From assembly GCA_019188255.1 (NCBI GenBank), contig JAETXT010000006.1, forward strand, positions 3,410,001-3,474,000: a stretch of 64,000 bases of DNA. Direction: 5' to 3'. The notes beneath the pieces are model-generated. The model ran no database searches. It had not been told where the DNA came from and was given only the letters and a program-made list of their open reading frames with translations. A program made the position numbers and the translations under genes. How positions within the stretch are numbered: position 1 is the first letter of the stretch; every line of letters starts with the position of its first letter. This document shows positions 44,217-56,348 of this stretch, one piece after another. The DNA comes from Verticillium longisporum. Its lineage: Eukaryota; Ascomycota; Sordariomycetes; Glomerellales; Plectosphaerellaceae.

Positions 44217-45735
44217 GTAAAGATGACTTGCAGTTGGATAACTTGACGATTGATATATTCCTGACGAGGCGCAGAAGGTGGTGGTCCAGACGTTTCAGAG
44301 GGGGCGACATTTGAAATCGGATTTCCATCGCCATGTCGAGACGGTCGGTCTGCTTTACGTCATCCTGGAGCTGCCGCCACTACGTCTTGTCGCGCCTCGG
44401 GGGATAAGGTCCTACATGAGCACTCTCGGCTCTGCCTCGGACGACTGGCGATGACGGTGCAGGCACGTCAGGGACAGGTCCAGATGGGATGGACAATGAG
44501 AATCGCCATGGCCAATATTCCCAGCGCCGTGCTCCAGCTCATCAATGACGGTGGTCGTGATCCATCCACGGACGAAACGGCATGAGGCAAACGGTAGCTT
44601 TCAGGTAACGGCAGGCTCTGCCGTCTAAGGTACGGTAGATGCAGGGGCAGGAAGATGCGGGGCGAACGGATGCTTGCCTTGCACACCCCACCTACCTAAG
44701 GTACCTAGGTACCTACCTAGATACCTACTACCTACCTAGGTACTACCTGTCCATCGACCATCATTCAACCCTCCATCCATCCACTCAGCCTACGCACCAG
44801 CGGCCCCTCACCCCTTGAACAGACCGAACGGCCGCCTTTGGATGGCCCGGTCACAGCACTTTCATCTCGCCGCCAAGGGGATGCCTCGTGTCTCGAGTCA
44901 TCCATCGCCATGGCGATATCCATCGCGCAATGGAGGCTCCTCCTGGGTCAACACTCAGGCGCCATGTTACCGGCATGATCCACTCTACAGGACAAGCAAG
45001 GAAGAGAGAATGTAAGGCAGGTGAGGCAGGTGAGGCAGGTGAGGCAGTGTGGGAAAGACTGCAGACATACGATTCCGAGAGGTCACGAAAACTTCAACAG
45101 TCTAGCGCCCTCGTACCCGCGAGCCGAATGTCAATTCAAGCTTAAACACTCACGCAGTCCAAGCGACTACCATGTACACCTCCGCCTTGACATCTTCGTC
45201 CGTCGCCAGGTCCTCTTCATCCGGGGAAGAAGAGCTGGCACGGGATAACCCGGTCTGCCAGCCCGCCGGCCATGCGCCTCCCCCGAGTCAGCATCCCGCA
45301 GCTTCCCCAACTCGACACGGCCCCTCGACCCCTCGACCCCTCGCGAAGCTCGCCTTCTGGATCTTCGTGCTTGGCAACCTCTAGCGGCGACTTCTCCGCG
45401 TTGCCCTGCACTGCCTATCCCAGTTCCACGGCTGGCTCTCGACTCCAACCCCCCTCAGCGGCAAGGTACCTAGCCCAGGTAGACACCGACAGGTCGACGA
45501 GAGGGTTGCAATGCGTCAATAATTCACCTTCTTGGCTGTTTGTTCCCCTGGCCCGGGACGCCCGACAAGTCTCAGCTCGAGTCAACGATTTCTCCCGGGC
45601 TCGGGGGACGGGGGTTACCCCATGCTCTGCCATGTGCTGAGGGCGAGGGGATCGACGGAGTCGTCTGCTAGAGAGAAGTCGCTGCAAAGGGGACAGCTGC
45701 ATGCTCGTCAGGTCCAGACGGGGGTTGCAGAGTCT
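44217..45735. other. Intergenic region with CCTACCTAGGTA and other short repeats
   Basis: It contains ACCTAGGTA-rich sequence at about 44690-44748 and a GAGGCAGGT tandem at about 45014-45047. No coding evidence in the remaining sequence. Confidence 0.55.
44690..44748. repeat. TACCTAGGTA-rich repeat block
   Basis: Overlapping copies of CCTACCTAGGTA and close variants within about 60 bp. A similar block lies at 59321-59363 and smaller ones near 5775, 11390 and 45470. Confidence 0.8.
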
Positions 45736-45743
45736 GTATAAAA
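45736..45743 (+). promoter_or_regulatory. TATA-box-like TATAAAAG upstream of the lipocalin-like gene
   Basis: TATAAAAG lies about 200 bp before the ATG at 45939 and directly before a CT-rich leader, a common fungal core promoter arrangement. Confidence 0.65.
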
Positions 45744-45800
45744 GGGCTGGCAAGACGACCTCCATGACGATATGCTTCCTTCTCCCCTCACGCTCACCTC

Positions 45801-45888
45801 TCTCTCTACTCTCCTCCCTCTACTCTCCTCCCTCTACTCTCCTCCCTCTACTCTCCTCCCTCTACTCTCCTCCCTCTACTCTCCTCCC
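45801..45888 (+). repeat. Pyrimidine tandem repeat in promoter/leader
   Basis: About six copies of a 14-base unit (CTCCTCCCTCTACT) between the TATA-like box and the ATG at 45939. CT tracts near transcription starts mark strongly expressed fungal genes. Confidence 0.85.
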
Positions 45889-45938
45889 GTACTACAACAT
45901 CACATCACATCCTTCTCGTCCACCCTAACGACAGTACA

Positions 45939-46519
45939 ATGGTCAACTGCACCAACGTCATTGCCATCCTGGCTGGCACCTACAGCCTCCTCAACACCAG
46001 CAGGTCCGTCTCATGCTATCCTGGCCTCCACCCACGCCCATGCCACCCAGAGTTTCCACCCAGATTTTCCACCCAGATTTTCCAGCTGACTAACATGATC
46101 GCAGCACGCTCAACGGCGTCGACATCCCCGACCGAGCCTACGGCGAGGCCCCCGTCGGCATCCTGACGTACAGCCGCTCCGGCTTCATGTCCGCCACCAT
46201 TGCCGCCACCGAGCCCGAGCTGCGCCCGCAGAGCCTGACGTTCCCCTTCACGGACGACCAGTCAGAGGCCGACTGGGCCCTCGTCGGCAAGCACGGCGTC
46301 GCCTACGCCGGCCCCTTCTCCGTCAGCGACGCCATCCCCGCGACGGCCACGTCCGGCCAGATCTTCCACGGGCCCCTGACCGTCGCCAACGTGCCGCGGT
46401 GGGTGGGCTCGCGGCAGACGAGGAACTACACGCTGTACGAGAACGGGCGTCTGCTGCACATCTCTTCGCAGCGCGACGGCGGCTTCCGTGGCGAGCTGTG
46501 GTGGGAGAGGCTCGACTGA
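45939..46519 (+). CDS. Lipocalin-like domain protein
   Basis: Exons 45939..46003 and 46105..46519 give 159 residues. The intron ends CTAACATGATCGCAG, a clear branch plus acceptor. The N-terminus AILAGTYSLLNTS and the block PVGILTYSRSGFMSATIAAT, followed by ADWALVGKHGVAYAGPFSVS, match the fungal lipocalin-like domain family: a small beta-barrel of mostly unknown ligand, sometimes found next to oxidoreductase or polyketide genes. No signal peptide is evident, so it is probably intracellular. The TATA-like box and CT repeat suggest regulated, strong expression. The function beyond the fold is unknown. Confidence 0.8.
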
Positions 46520-47822
46520 GCCTTTTTGCTTCTGCCAGGAGAATGAGGGGTGAATGATGTCTGTTTCTACCTGTACATGTTATGTGTCCATTTCTTGTTG
46601 TGCTATATTGGGGGGCATCAGGCACTTTTTGCGTGTTGATTTAGACGGAAACCGACGAATGAAGGAAGGAAAAAGAAACTTTACAACAAAAACAAGCTTA
46701 ACCAGGACACTCGAGACGATGGACGAGCTCTGGCGGACCGTGGGCGCCGTTGGGGAAATGAAGTGCATGACCTCCCGGCGGCGACGCCGGGGAGGTTGCA
46801 TCGTCCGTTGAGCCTGTACCAAGTACCTTGATCGGTTGGCGGGGTGGGAGGGTTGCATCGGTGGGGAGGCACTGCACTGCACGAAGACCCATGTCAGCGT
46901 CGGCCAGGTCCCGAACCGAAGGCTGCTTTCTCCATAAAGGGTGGCCATCAGATGAGTACCGGCACGCCGAGACCTGACAGAGAAGTGCATGGCGTGGAGA
47001 GCGAGGATGAGGTGAAGGCGGTGGCGTCGATCTTGGGGAGACAAGGCGAGGTTGTCTTGGTCTTGGGCACGCATCCACCACAGCTATCCTGGCCAGGTTG
47101 GAACGGTGCGAAGGCCGTGACGGCGCGGCGCGAAGGCCGTTGGACGGTAGTTGGACGGGACGGGCGGGGCGGGCGTTGGGCGGGTCCAGGAACGAAACGG
47201 AAACGAAACGGATGGCCATCAGGATGCGGGGTATCGAGACCCCTCACCGTCTGTTACTGTTACTGTGAGGGCTCAATTGCGAGCAGAGACGCTGAGGCGA
47301 GATGTGCTGAATGGAGATTAAAGACTCGAGTATTTCTCAGCATTCAGAATGTTGGAAGGGAAAGGCCAACTACCGTGAGTAGATCAAGGACTCAATACGA
47401 GGAGACAACAGCTGAATTGACGGGCCTCTCCCTTGTGTCGGTCACTCACCTGTCGTGCTTACACTGAACCAACTCCTTCACAACACCATATATATATATA
47501 TATATACACTTCAATTCAATACACAAGACACACTATGCTTTCTTCCACGGCTTAGGTACTCTGGCTTCACACCGGATGCTTCGTCCGTCCATACGCCATT
47601 CGTAGAGTTCATGGCGCCACAGGCCCACTGGGATACGTCACCTCGGCCTGAGACGGCACCTACCGAAAGAGGCTCTGCCCCTCGGTCCCTTCGCTCTTCG
47701 CTCGGCAGCCTTGCATGACTTCACTCAAGACCTCACCCTGAGCTGCCGATACCACAGCAATACCCATACATCCCATCACTTCAAGACCGACACAGGCGAT
47801 ACCATTAGATCCGGCCAGCACG
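46520..47822. other. Intergenic region, no gene seen
   Basis: About 1.3 kb between the lipocalin-like and aldo-keto reductase genes. A TA dinucleotide run is at about 47488-47506. Neither strand shows supported coding sequence. Confidence 0.5.
47488..47506. repeat. TA dinucleotide microsatellite
   Basis: A TA run of about 19 bases, some 320 bp upstream of the aldo-keto reductase ATG. Confidence 0.85.
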
Positions 47823-48869
47823 ATGAACTCGATCGGATCCGTCTGGAAGCCTGACGCTACGGGCCAGACCCCGAAGCAGGTTCCCTATATCCCCCACCTC
47901 AAGCTCAACGATGGCAACGAGATCCCCATGGTAAAGCCCGTCAAGCCCAGTGCATCAAAGCCCATACGCTGACAGACCAGCTCGCCTACGGCCTCGGCAC
48001 GGCCAACTTCAAAAAGGGTGGTGGCTCGTACGACGACAAGATTGTCGAGATCACGACGGCCGCCATCAAAGCCGGCTACTTCCACCTCGACGGCGCAGCA
48101 GGTACGTCCGTTCTCAACGATTCTCTGTCCAGGTGCTTTCCTGACACGGCAACCCAAAGTCTACGGCAACGAGGAGGAGCTCGGCGCGGCCATCAAGGCG
48201 GCGGGCGTGCCGCGCGAGAAGCTCTACGTGACCACCAAGCTCGCAGGCACCAAGAAGGAGCCGATCCAGCAGGCCTTCGAGACGTCGCTGCGCAAGCTCG
48301 GCCTCGACTACGTCGACCTCTACCTCATCCACGCGCCCTTCTTCGCCGCCACGGACGCCGACCTGCAGGCGGCCTGGGCCGAGCTCGAGGCCCTGCACGC
48401 CTCGGGCCGCGCGCGCTCTATCGGCGTGTCCAACTTTCTCCAGCCCCATCTCGAGGCCGTGCTCCGGACGGCGAGGGTCGCGCCCGCGCTCAACCAGATC
48501 GAGTTCCACCCCTACCTGCAGCACGGCGACCTGCTCGCCTTCCACCGCCGGCACGCCATTGCCGTCTCGTGCTACGGTCCGCTGACGCCCATCACGCGCG
48601 ACGTCGAGGGCCCCGTCCCCGCCCTCTGGGCCCGCCTCGCGGCCAAGTACGGCGTCTCCGAGTCGGAGATTGGCCTCCGCTGGTGCATCGACCAGGGCCT
48701 CGTCGCGCTGACGACCTCGTCCAAGGAGGACAGGCTGCAGACCTACATGACGCGCGTGCCCGGCTTCAAGCTGACGCCCAAGGAGGTCGAGGAGATTGCC
48801 GAGGCTGGCAAGACGGTGCACTACCGCGCCTTTTGGAACAAGTACTTTGAGGACGACGACAGGCGGTGA
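47823..48869 (+). CDS. Aldo-keto reductase
   Basis: Exons 47823..47930, 47981..48101 and 48160..48869 give 312 residues. The second acceptor is an AAG, but phase and protein agree. The AKR catalytic tetrad is visible: Asp in [10 protein letters not shown], Tyr in VYGNEEELG, Lys in LYVTTKLAG and His in [14 protein letters not shown]-binding features follow ([21 protein letters not shown], and TTSSKEDRL near the end). It reduces aldehydes or ketones using NADPH. It resembles yeast Ydl124w/AKR3-type alpha-keto reductases, but the substrate cannot be deduced. It is intact in sequence, with no signal or membrane segment. Confidence 0.9.
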
Positions 48870-48899
48870 GAGGGAATGGGGTGAATAGGTCAGAAGAAG

Positions 48900-48971
48900 G
48901 GTGTGCAAAGCCTATATGAGCATACGACGTGGTCGGGATGGGTGTGCAAAGCATACATGAGCATACGACGT
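48900..48971. repeat. Direct repeat of about 31 bp downstream of the aldo-keto reductase
   Basis: Two near-identical copies of GGTGTGCAAAGC followed by TATGAGCATACGACGT-like sequence, at about 48900-48930 and 48940-48971. Confidence 0.8.
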
Positions 48972-49084
48972 CATCGGGGACATGAGATACGAAGGTTCCC
49001 CTTAGCAAGCCTAATCTGGAGCAAAAATCGCACCGACTGCCATCTCTGTCGCGTGATTTCATCTCTCATTACCATGCAATGACA

Positions 49085-50406
49085 TTACAATTCATCATCC
49101 GACTCGGTCTCGCTCCCAGCCGGCGGCGGCGCCGGCGCCGCCTTCTTCGCCGTCTTCTTCATAAACGGCAGGGCTCGCGCGGGCGGCGGCGCATCGTCCT
49201 CCTGCACCCTCGCCGGCTTTGCCTCCTGTTCCTCCGCGTCGTCTTCGTCTTCGTCAGGCTCGCTTGCCGTCTCTGTTTCAGCGTCCGTCGTGTCTCGCTG
49301 CTGGTCAGACATGTCTGCGTCAGCCTCCTTGCCGGCGGCCGTGTCGACGTCCATCTTCTCGAACCCGTCGTCTGACTCGTCGTCGTCGTCGTCCTCCGCC
49401 GCGGGTGCTGCTGCTTTCCTCTTCGACGCCCGTGACTTGGTCGCCGTGCGCCCCTGACCAGCACTCCTGGCCGGCTTGCCTGGCTGTGCTGTCTGTTGTG
49501 ACGGCGGGACGGCGGGCGGAGCGCCCGACGCGGCGGCGGCGGCGAGGATCTTCTGCTGCTCGCGAATCTTGACCTTTTTCGCATTGAGCAGGTCGCGGAA
49601 CTTGAGCAGCAGTTCCGTCTCGTCCGTCCTCTTGGCCTCGACGAGCTCGTCGAGCTGGCTCTTCAGCCGCCGCACCGACGCCTCCAGCTCCGTCTGCTTG
49701 GTCGTGACGGCGGCGAGCGCCACGTTGGCCTGCACGACGGCGGCCGCCGCGAGGCCGCACCAGTCAAAGAGCTCAATCTCCTCGTCGGCGTTGTGCTTGA
49801 GCTCCAGCGTGCCGAGGCGTTGCTGCGCAAAGAAGGGTCAGCGGTCCGTGCCTCGTGGGCAGAGAAGGAGGAGGAGGAGGATGAAAGGGCGGGCGTACCG
49901 TGATGCCCTTGACGCGCCGCCTCACGGTGATTGTGATGGCGACCTCGCTCTCCACCGTGGCGATGGCCTCGACGCCCTCGCCGGGGTTCTGCGTCAGGAG
50001 GCCAGATAGGATGTCGACCCACTCGTCTTCGGCGCAGGGGCTGTTCTTGACCAGCAGTTGGGCGACGCGACCATGACGCACTGCACGAATGTCTGGTCAG
50101 ATCGGGGCTGCCGGACCGGGGGGGAGGGGAGGCGTCGCGCTTGCAGAAGGCGTGGGAGAAGCACGCGGCCTGAGACGGGGCTGCCGGCCGGGACGCGGCG
50201 ATCGGCGGGGTAAGAACGGGAAGGGGGAAGAGAGAGAGAAAGAAGAAATGATTTGACGTACATGAGGCCACATAGGGGGCCAGACCATCCGTGCCCACGA
50301 GCTTGAGGTCGAGAGGTTTCGTCCGGGTCTGGGCTGCGTTGACGAGGACGATACTGCCTTCCTCGTCTGATCTTGGAAAACGGAGGACAGAGGCCGTGGC
50401 GACCAT
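49085..50406 (-). CDS. XRCC4/Lif1-like non-homologous end-joining factor
   Basis: Exons 50262..50406, 49899..50080 and 49085..49822 give 354 residues; phases agree. The N-terminal globular head runs from MVATASVLRFPRSDEEGSIV to VKGITQRLGTLELKHN. The coiled coil (about 140-190) includes TTKQTELEASVRRLKSQLDE and EELLLKFRDLLNAKKVKIRE-like sequence. A long disordered tail is rich in Lys/Arg and Asp/Glu (KRKAAAPAAEDDDDDESDDG). Head, parallel coiled coil and acidic tail fit XRCC4, the partner of DNA ligase IV in double-strand break repair. The family call rests on layout and partial sequence similarity, since the fold is weakly conserved. It is divergent from BFA1 across a 2.2 kb gap. Confidence 0.78.
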
Positions 50407-52565
50407 TTTTGATGAGGTTGGCTTCGTTTGAGTGCGTGACTTGATTGTCGCTCGGTTTCATGTATCAGCTCTGAAAGAGAGGCAGCGCGAGTCTGGAGGA
50501 ATCGACAGAGTGGCGGCAGCAACAACAACAACAACAACAACACCACCAATACTACGACCACCAACACCAACAGCAGACAGCCGAGAAAAGCTGGACACCC
50601 ACACCGTGGTGAAACACTTGACGCAGAACAGATCGGGTCGTACGGACGGATGAGGCCCAACTGACGGGTCGAACGAGCGAGGACGACAGGTGACGGCGGC
50701 GGGCCGAGAACAAGACTGGTCGTCGTGGGTGTGATGACGGGAAGGCTAGAGATGCTAGTCGACCAGTGTCAGGATGATGACGATGTCGATAGTTTGCCGG
50801 GCGCGGAGATGAGGTTGCTAGGATGCTCTCGGCCGTCGGCAGAGGTTGCAGCTCCGAGCTGGAGAAAGAAGGCAAGAAGAAGCAAGATGAAGTATTGATC
50901 TCTCGATATTTGCTTTTGATGAAGAAATCCCGAGAGAAGCAACAAGCGTCTGTGCTCTGGGCTGCAGCTAACAGATGGTGGATGAGTCGCGCGTGAGAAA
51001 AGTAGCCGTCTGCTTAATTTTTTCTTTCTTTTAATAGGCAGCGACGGCGTGAAGCTCGAGATGGTCTCGAGTATTTCCACTGAGGGGCCAGCAAAGCCAA
51101 CAAAAGCCAGGATAGGCACCAGCGGCGCCAGCGACGATGAAGTTGCCTGCCTGATGGAGGTAGGTAGCTTGGTGATGGAGGTGGTGGTGGTGGTGGAGGT
51201 GGTGGTGGAGGTGGAGATGATCTCCAGGCAAACACGGGGGCCAATCGACCGATCGACAGGTTAGACAATGTTCGGCGTCCTACGTCCTTGCAAGTACTGC
51301 AGAGGGGGTGCTCATGTGCAACGTGGTTGGTGAGACTGGACCAGGCCTGACGGAGAAGGCTAGGCCTTCTTTTAGGTGCCTCAAAAGGCAGTTGTGATGA
51401 CAGTTGAGGTGTGTAGGCTGCTGTACCCACTAACAGGTAGACACCTGGGGAAGTACCGGCACGCCTGGTACATCTGTACCAGAACAGCGCGACCCGACGC
51501 GTCAAGGTCGTGTCTGTGCTGCCTGGCTCGACCCAATCAGCAGTGGAATGCAAGCTCCATGAGCCACGTGACTTGCTGGCCTGACGGCATCATGTCCCTG
51601 TCCACCTGTCCACCTGTCCGGTCCAGATGAGTCTTCCAGAGGGGCTCCCCCCTGCTGTCATGTCTCGCCATCAGGGCCTTTCACTCGCCAGCCCCCTTCA
51701 AAGGCCCCGCCTAAACAGCACATTGAGCACTAAAACAACCGTGCCCACGGCCACCTCACCAGGACCCAGCACAAAGAGGGACCTACCGAGACAGCACGCC
51801 AGTACGCCAGCAGGCCAGCACGCCAGCAAGCAGGGCCAGTAGGTACAATGTAGGTGCTAGGTGAGGCCGAAGTAGGGTCATCCCCAGCCCCCAATCGCCC
51901 GCCGGCTCAGCCCTGATTTTCGCATCCTCCATGCATCCAGTCCCCCTCCCGACCATCTCGTGGCATGCTCCAACATTTGACGATACCTCACCCACACCAC
52001 CCAACCCGCCACCTACCTACACACCCAACGTCATCCACTGCGAACTGCTACCACTCTGTATACTCAATCCGAAAGTCTCTCTTCTTCGCCCTGTGAACTC
52101 TACTCCGATCGATTGTCGATTTCGCATCGCCGCCCCTGAACGAAAATTTACGACGTGCACCAGCGGAACAAATTAACCGACAACTGTGTTGTCCTGCTCC
52201 TGCTCCTGCTCCTGCAACCAGTCCGAAAACCCTCAACCCTCAACCCACTCCCAGCCACCCGCCATTTTTCGCATCCGGCCACCTTTTGCGGCCTCCCACA
52301 AACCCTTCTCAACTCTCCATTGCGACACCTTTCGACCTGATCCAGACGAAGCAATCAATCGACAGGAAGGCCCGACGGCCTTTGCATTGTTGTTGCTCTG
52401 GTGTGGACGACATGATCTCGCACCTTCCGTGAACAACGAAAGCTGTCGGATCCTCGACGTCCTCGCTGGACAGCGACCACATCACGTCACCCAGCCCAGC
52501 GACCTCCAACCCAACACTACAGAAGCAAATCAACAGTAAACCACAGTAGTAAACTTCCTTCCACG
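50407..52565. promoter_or_regulatory. Large divergent intergenic region, XRCC4-like / BFA1
   Basis: About 2.2 kb without a supported gene. It contains a CAA trinucleotide run (about 50520-50541), GGT/GGA repeats (about 51176-51216) and CTGTCCAC repeats (about 51597-51620). The right end, rich in CTCAACC and CTGCTC strings, is the likely BFA1 leader. Confidence 0.55.
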
Positions 52566-55500
52566 ATGGAGGCATTACGCTTGAAGCCGCGGCAGCCGGT
52601 GGAAGAACAGATTGAGGATTGGGATGATGGCGACTTCCAGATCGATGCCGGCGAGGCCCCCTTCCGCCCCGCCAATTCGCACAACCAACCGCCGAGTCGT
52701 CGCGACTCACACTCGTCCGTCATGTCCTTGCGCTCCGAGCTCGAGTCGTTACCCGGCGACGAGAGGCAGCTCCATCTGCCCGGCGATGACGAGCGTTCGA
52801 CCCTCGACGCCATCGCCGCTGCCACCAAGGCCGGCATCCCTATCCCGCAAAACGTCCCCTCGTCAGCCCTTATGGGCGGCACGATCAAGCGCCTGGGCGG
52901 CCGCAAGATTAAGAGGATCATCCAGGACGACTGGGAGAACGATCTCGAGCTGCCCGACTCCGCACAAGCCCTTCGCATAAAACCACAGGACGCCTCGCAG
53001 TTCCCCGACGCCCTGCGACAGGTGAGCGGCCCTCCCTCTAGCCCCACCAAATTGTCGGCCGCCGTCCGTCTGTCCATCGGCAAAGACGAGCGGAGACAAT
53101 CTACCATGTCCATGTCGAGTGTCGTGTCGGGCGCTGCCAACCTGGACAAGTTTAAAGACAACGATGACGAAGACGATGACTTCTTCGGTGACGGAGCCGC
53201 TACCATCAAAGTCTCCAAGACACGCCCACCCAAGCCCATCTCGCTCATCACGCCACCTACCCCTCAGAAAATGGAGAAGACGGACAAGATTGCCGGTGCC
53301 GACGACGACTTTGAGGGCGACTTCGAGCTGCCCTCTGACGGCAAGCTCAAGCTCTCCACGCGTAAGACTATTCCCAAGACGCCGGCAACGCAGGCCGAGG
53401 ATCTGGACTGGGGTGAAGGCAGCTTGGGCACTCGATTCGGCGGCACCAGGAGAGACGGCCGATCCAACCGAAGCTCCTCGGCCCCCGCCCTCAGCCCCAG
53501 CGTGTCCAGCTCGTTCACTGCCGAGAGCGAAGACGACACCTTTGAGGGCCTCCTGCTGCCAAGCGGACACGTCAACTTTGAGGAGCGACTCGTGCGAAAT
53601 AGAAAGAGCCGCTCGCCCGTCCGTACGGTGGAAGAGGAGCCTGCCGATCTCAAGACTCCTCAGCCTCAGGCCCAGGCGCCTCAGGCCCAGGCGCCTCAGG
53701 TCCAGCCCGCACCGCGCGCCCCCCAAGCTGAAGCCGACAAGGATGACATGTTTAACGATCTCGAGCTCGGCGACGGCGAAGTCTTTGATTCGGGCAAGCT
53801 CACATTACACCGCAACATCCGCATGAACACAAACCGCCCCGCCAGCCCGACGCGGCCCAAGACGGCCGTCTCCATCACCTTCACCAACAAGCCCGTGCAG
53901 TCACGTCTGCCGAGACCGAACCATGAGCGCGCTCAGTCATCTTTGGAGCCCGTGTCGGAGAGTGGCGGTCCCATTCAGTCCAGATCGAGGCGGTCGCAGT
54001 CACGCATGGGTCACTCGTCACATTCTTCTGTCACCAGTCTACCCACGCCAACGACGCCTTCTCCCATTCAGCTCATACAACCCGCAACGCCCCGCAGGCG
54101 AGAGATGAGCAAGCCTACATCCCACGCCTCTCTCCGCAACGAGCCCACCACCACCAGCTCCCAGCTGTTAAAGTTTAAGCGATCTTTGCCGGCCATGCGA
54201 GCGACACCGCAGTCGCCCGCCAAAGCCCCCATTCCTCGATATGAGAGACCCCCCTCTCGCACCGACGGCCGTCCGCAGTCCTCTCTGCGACCCAAGACGC
54301 CGGTCGAGAGACGAGCCGCTGGAGAGCCCGCGCTTCAGACGGCCCGCAAGCCGTTCCTGCCCGCTGGTTCATCTACTACGCATTCACATCACATATCTGC
54401 CAAGACGGGACGGTCACTACGACGTCACGACTCGAACAGTTCCATCGATCTCCGTCCCGTCTCAAGGACCGTCTCCCGGTCCACAATGCGCTCGCCTAGT
54501 CCGCAGCGCCTCCACCGCAGCGCCAACCAGATCGCCCACGGCGGACCGCGGGCTGGCTATTACCAGAACCGATCCAAGACGTTTGGTGACGGGCATGAGC
54601 TCGACGCTTTTGACGACCTGCCTACGTCGAGCCAGGCAGAGTCCAAGTACGTCTGCCAGCCAGCAAAGGCGCCTCTGCGAAACAAGATTTACCAGAACGT
54701 GCTGCCCGACCGCAACACGACCCCCTCACCGGTGCCTCCATCGCCAGCCAGATTCGACCGATCTGACAGCACACCACACTTTGCCCGCGACACTGCAGCT
54801 AGCAGGATCGCGCGGGAGACGTCACTGGCTCACCGTGCTCCTTCCAATGGACCGCTTGCACAATTGACGACCCAGCGTGTTGCGCAGCTTTCTAGCAGAA
54901 ACAACTTTCACCCGGGTGTCCCACAGCCGACGGTGCGCTCTAAGAAGCATCGCAACAAGCCTCCGCAGCTCAAGCCGCATTTGATTACCAACATGAACAA
55001 GGACAATTCTTCGAGGCGTAAGTTTTGATTTCGATGTCCCCAATGGGCGGAGACAGGGATACTAACAAAATGACAAGACGAGAAGGGCATGTTCTATAAC
55101 CCACAAACACACCGATGGGAAGGCAATGAGAACGCGCTCAGCGCCTTCGACCCCCCAATGCCTTCGCCTTCGACTCTGACCCCCATCGCTCACCTGCCGC
55201 GCGAGAAGGAGACTGGCACACCCCGCCCGGCTCTCATCACCAACATTACCGGGACCAAGAACGTTCAGGTCGTCGGAGGCATGGTGTTCGACCCGCAGAA
55301 CATGTGCTGGCTCAAGCTGGACCCTCAGAACAAAGCAAAGTCCGAGTCCAATGATACGATGGATGGCTTCAACGCCCTGGACGACGACGATGATGTTTTC
55401 AAAGACATCCCCGACCTCGAGGACCCTCCTGCCGACTCTGCCGAAGGCGGTCACGGCCGTGTCAGCGACGTCAAGGACGACTGGCTTGTCGGCGAGGAGT

Positions 55501-55658
55501 TTGACGTCGGCCCTGAATTTGTGCGCCGACAGCGTGAGGAAGAAGACCGGTGGAGGAAGAAGTGCGAGAAGTGGCTAGACGTGCCCGACCGCAACCGCGA
55601 GACCTGGCGCTGGGCCATCCGCGACCTTCTCGTGCACCAGCGCACCACGGCGCAATAA
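52566..55658 (+). CDS. BFA1: Byr4/Bfa1-like mitotic exit/septation GAP scaffold
   Basis: Exons 52566..55017 and 55078..55658 give 1010 residues. Mostly disordered and Ser/Arg/Pro-rich. Acidic-aromatic repeats typical of Byr4 occur at about residues 18-30 (DWDDGDFQI), 121 (DDWENDLELPDS), 247 (DDFEGDFELPSDGKLKL), 323 (DDTFEGLLLPSGHVNFEERL) and 393. The C-terminal block (KGMFYNPQTHRWEGNENALS, then VFDPQNMCWLKLD and WRWAIRDLLVHQRTT) is the conserved end of the family. Byr4/Bfa1 works with Cdc16/Bub2 as a two-part GAP for the Spg1/Tem1 GTPase at spindle poles, restraining septation. The frame is intact. Confidence 0.9.
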
Positions 55659-56348
55659 CGGCGACCGCCCCCCTCTCAGAAATACATTCGAAGCGAAACT
55701 CGTACATTTGCACACACTCACACCACGACCACCCAACCTGCCATTTACCCATCTACGCATTTTAATACCCCCCCCAACGTTACGATCGTCATGATGAGGT
55801 TGCAGCTCTTACGAGAGCTGTGGAGTTTACGGGGCGCGACAGCATTGTTTTGCGGATTGGCATGATTTTTTCATTTACTGATTTATAGCGTGGGGAGGCG
55901 GCTCCCCACACTGTCTGTGTATTATCACCCCCATCATAACCATGAAGACTATGAACTGAGGAGGCTTTAAAAGTTGTGCAGCTGCAGCAAGCAGCCGCGT
56001 TGTTGATTTTTCGAAGTGGTAGAGCCAGAGGCAGAGGGGTTGAGGAGCCAGGATAGGGGGTCAGCGTTTGCCGACTTGATGGATGGCGAATGCGTTGAGC
56101 GAACAAAGAAATGAAGGGAATTGCCTGTGACATTCGTGGCGCTCAGATGTGTTTCAATGTGATGACATGCAAGTAACGTATTTTTTTCAGAGACGTGTGA
56201 TTTCAAAGACGTGTGAATGCTTCTTTTTCTGTACGAAACCCAAACTCCTGGTACATAGATTTGCCGGGACGACACCACCAGGCTGCGCTGCTTCAGATGA
56301 TCTCGGCCACACACATTTTTCTCTCGCTCCGCCCAGTCGGAGGCCCGT
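55659..56348. other. Convergent intergenic region, BFA1 / NOP2
   Basis: Contains the 3' flanks of both genes. No coding or RNA evidence. Confidence 0.5.

Noticed and set aside
45939..48869. Lipocalin-like and aldo-keto reductase genes as part of a secondary-metabolite cluster
   Set aside because: No polyketide synthase, NRPS, transporter or cluster regulator nearby; flanking genes are housekeeping.
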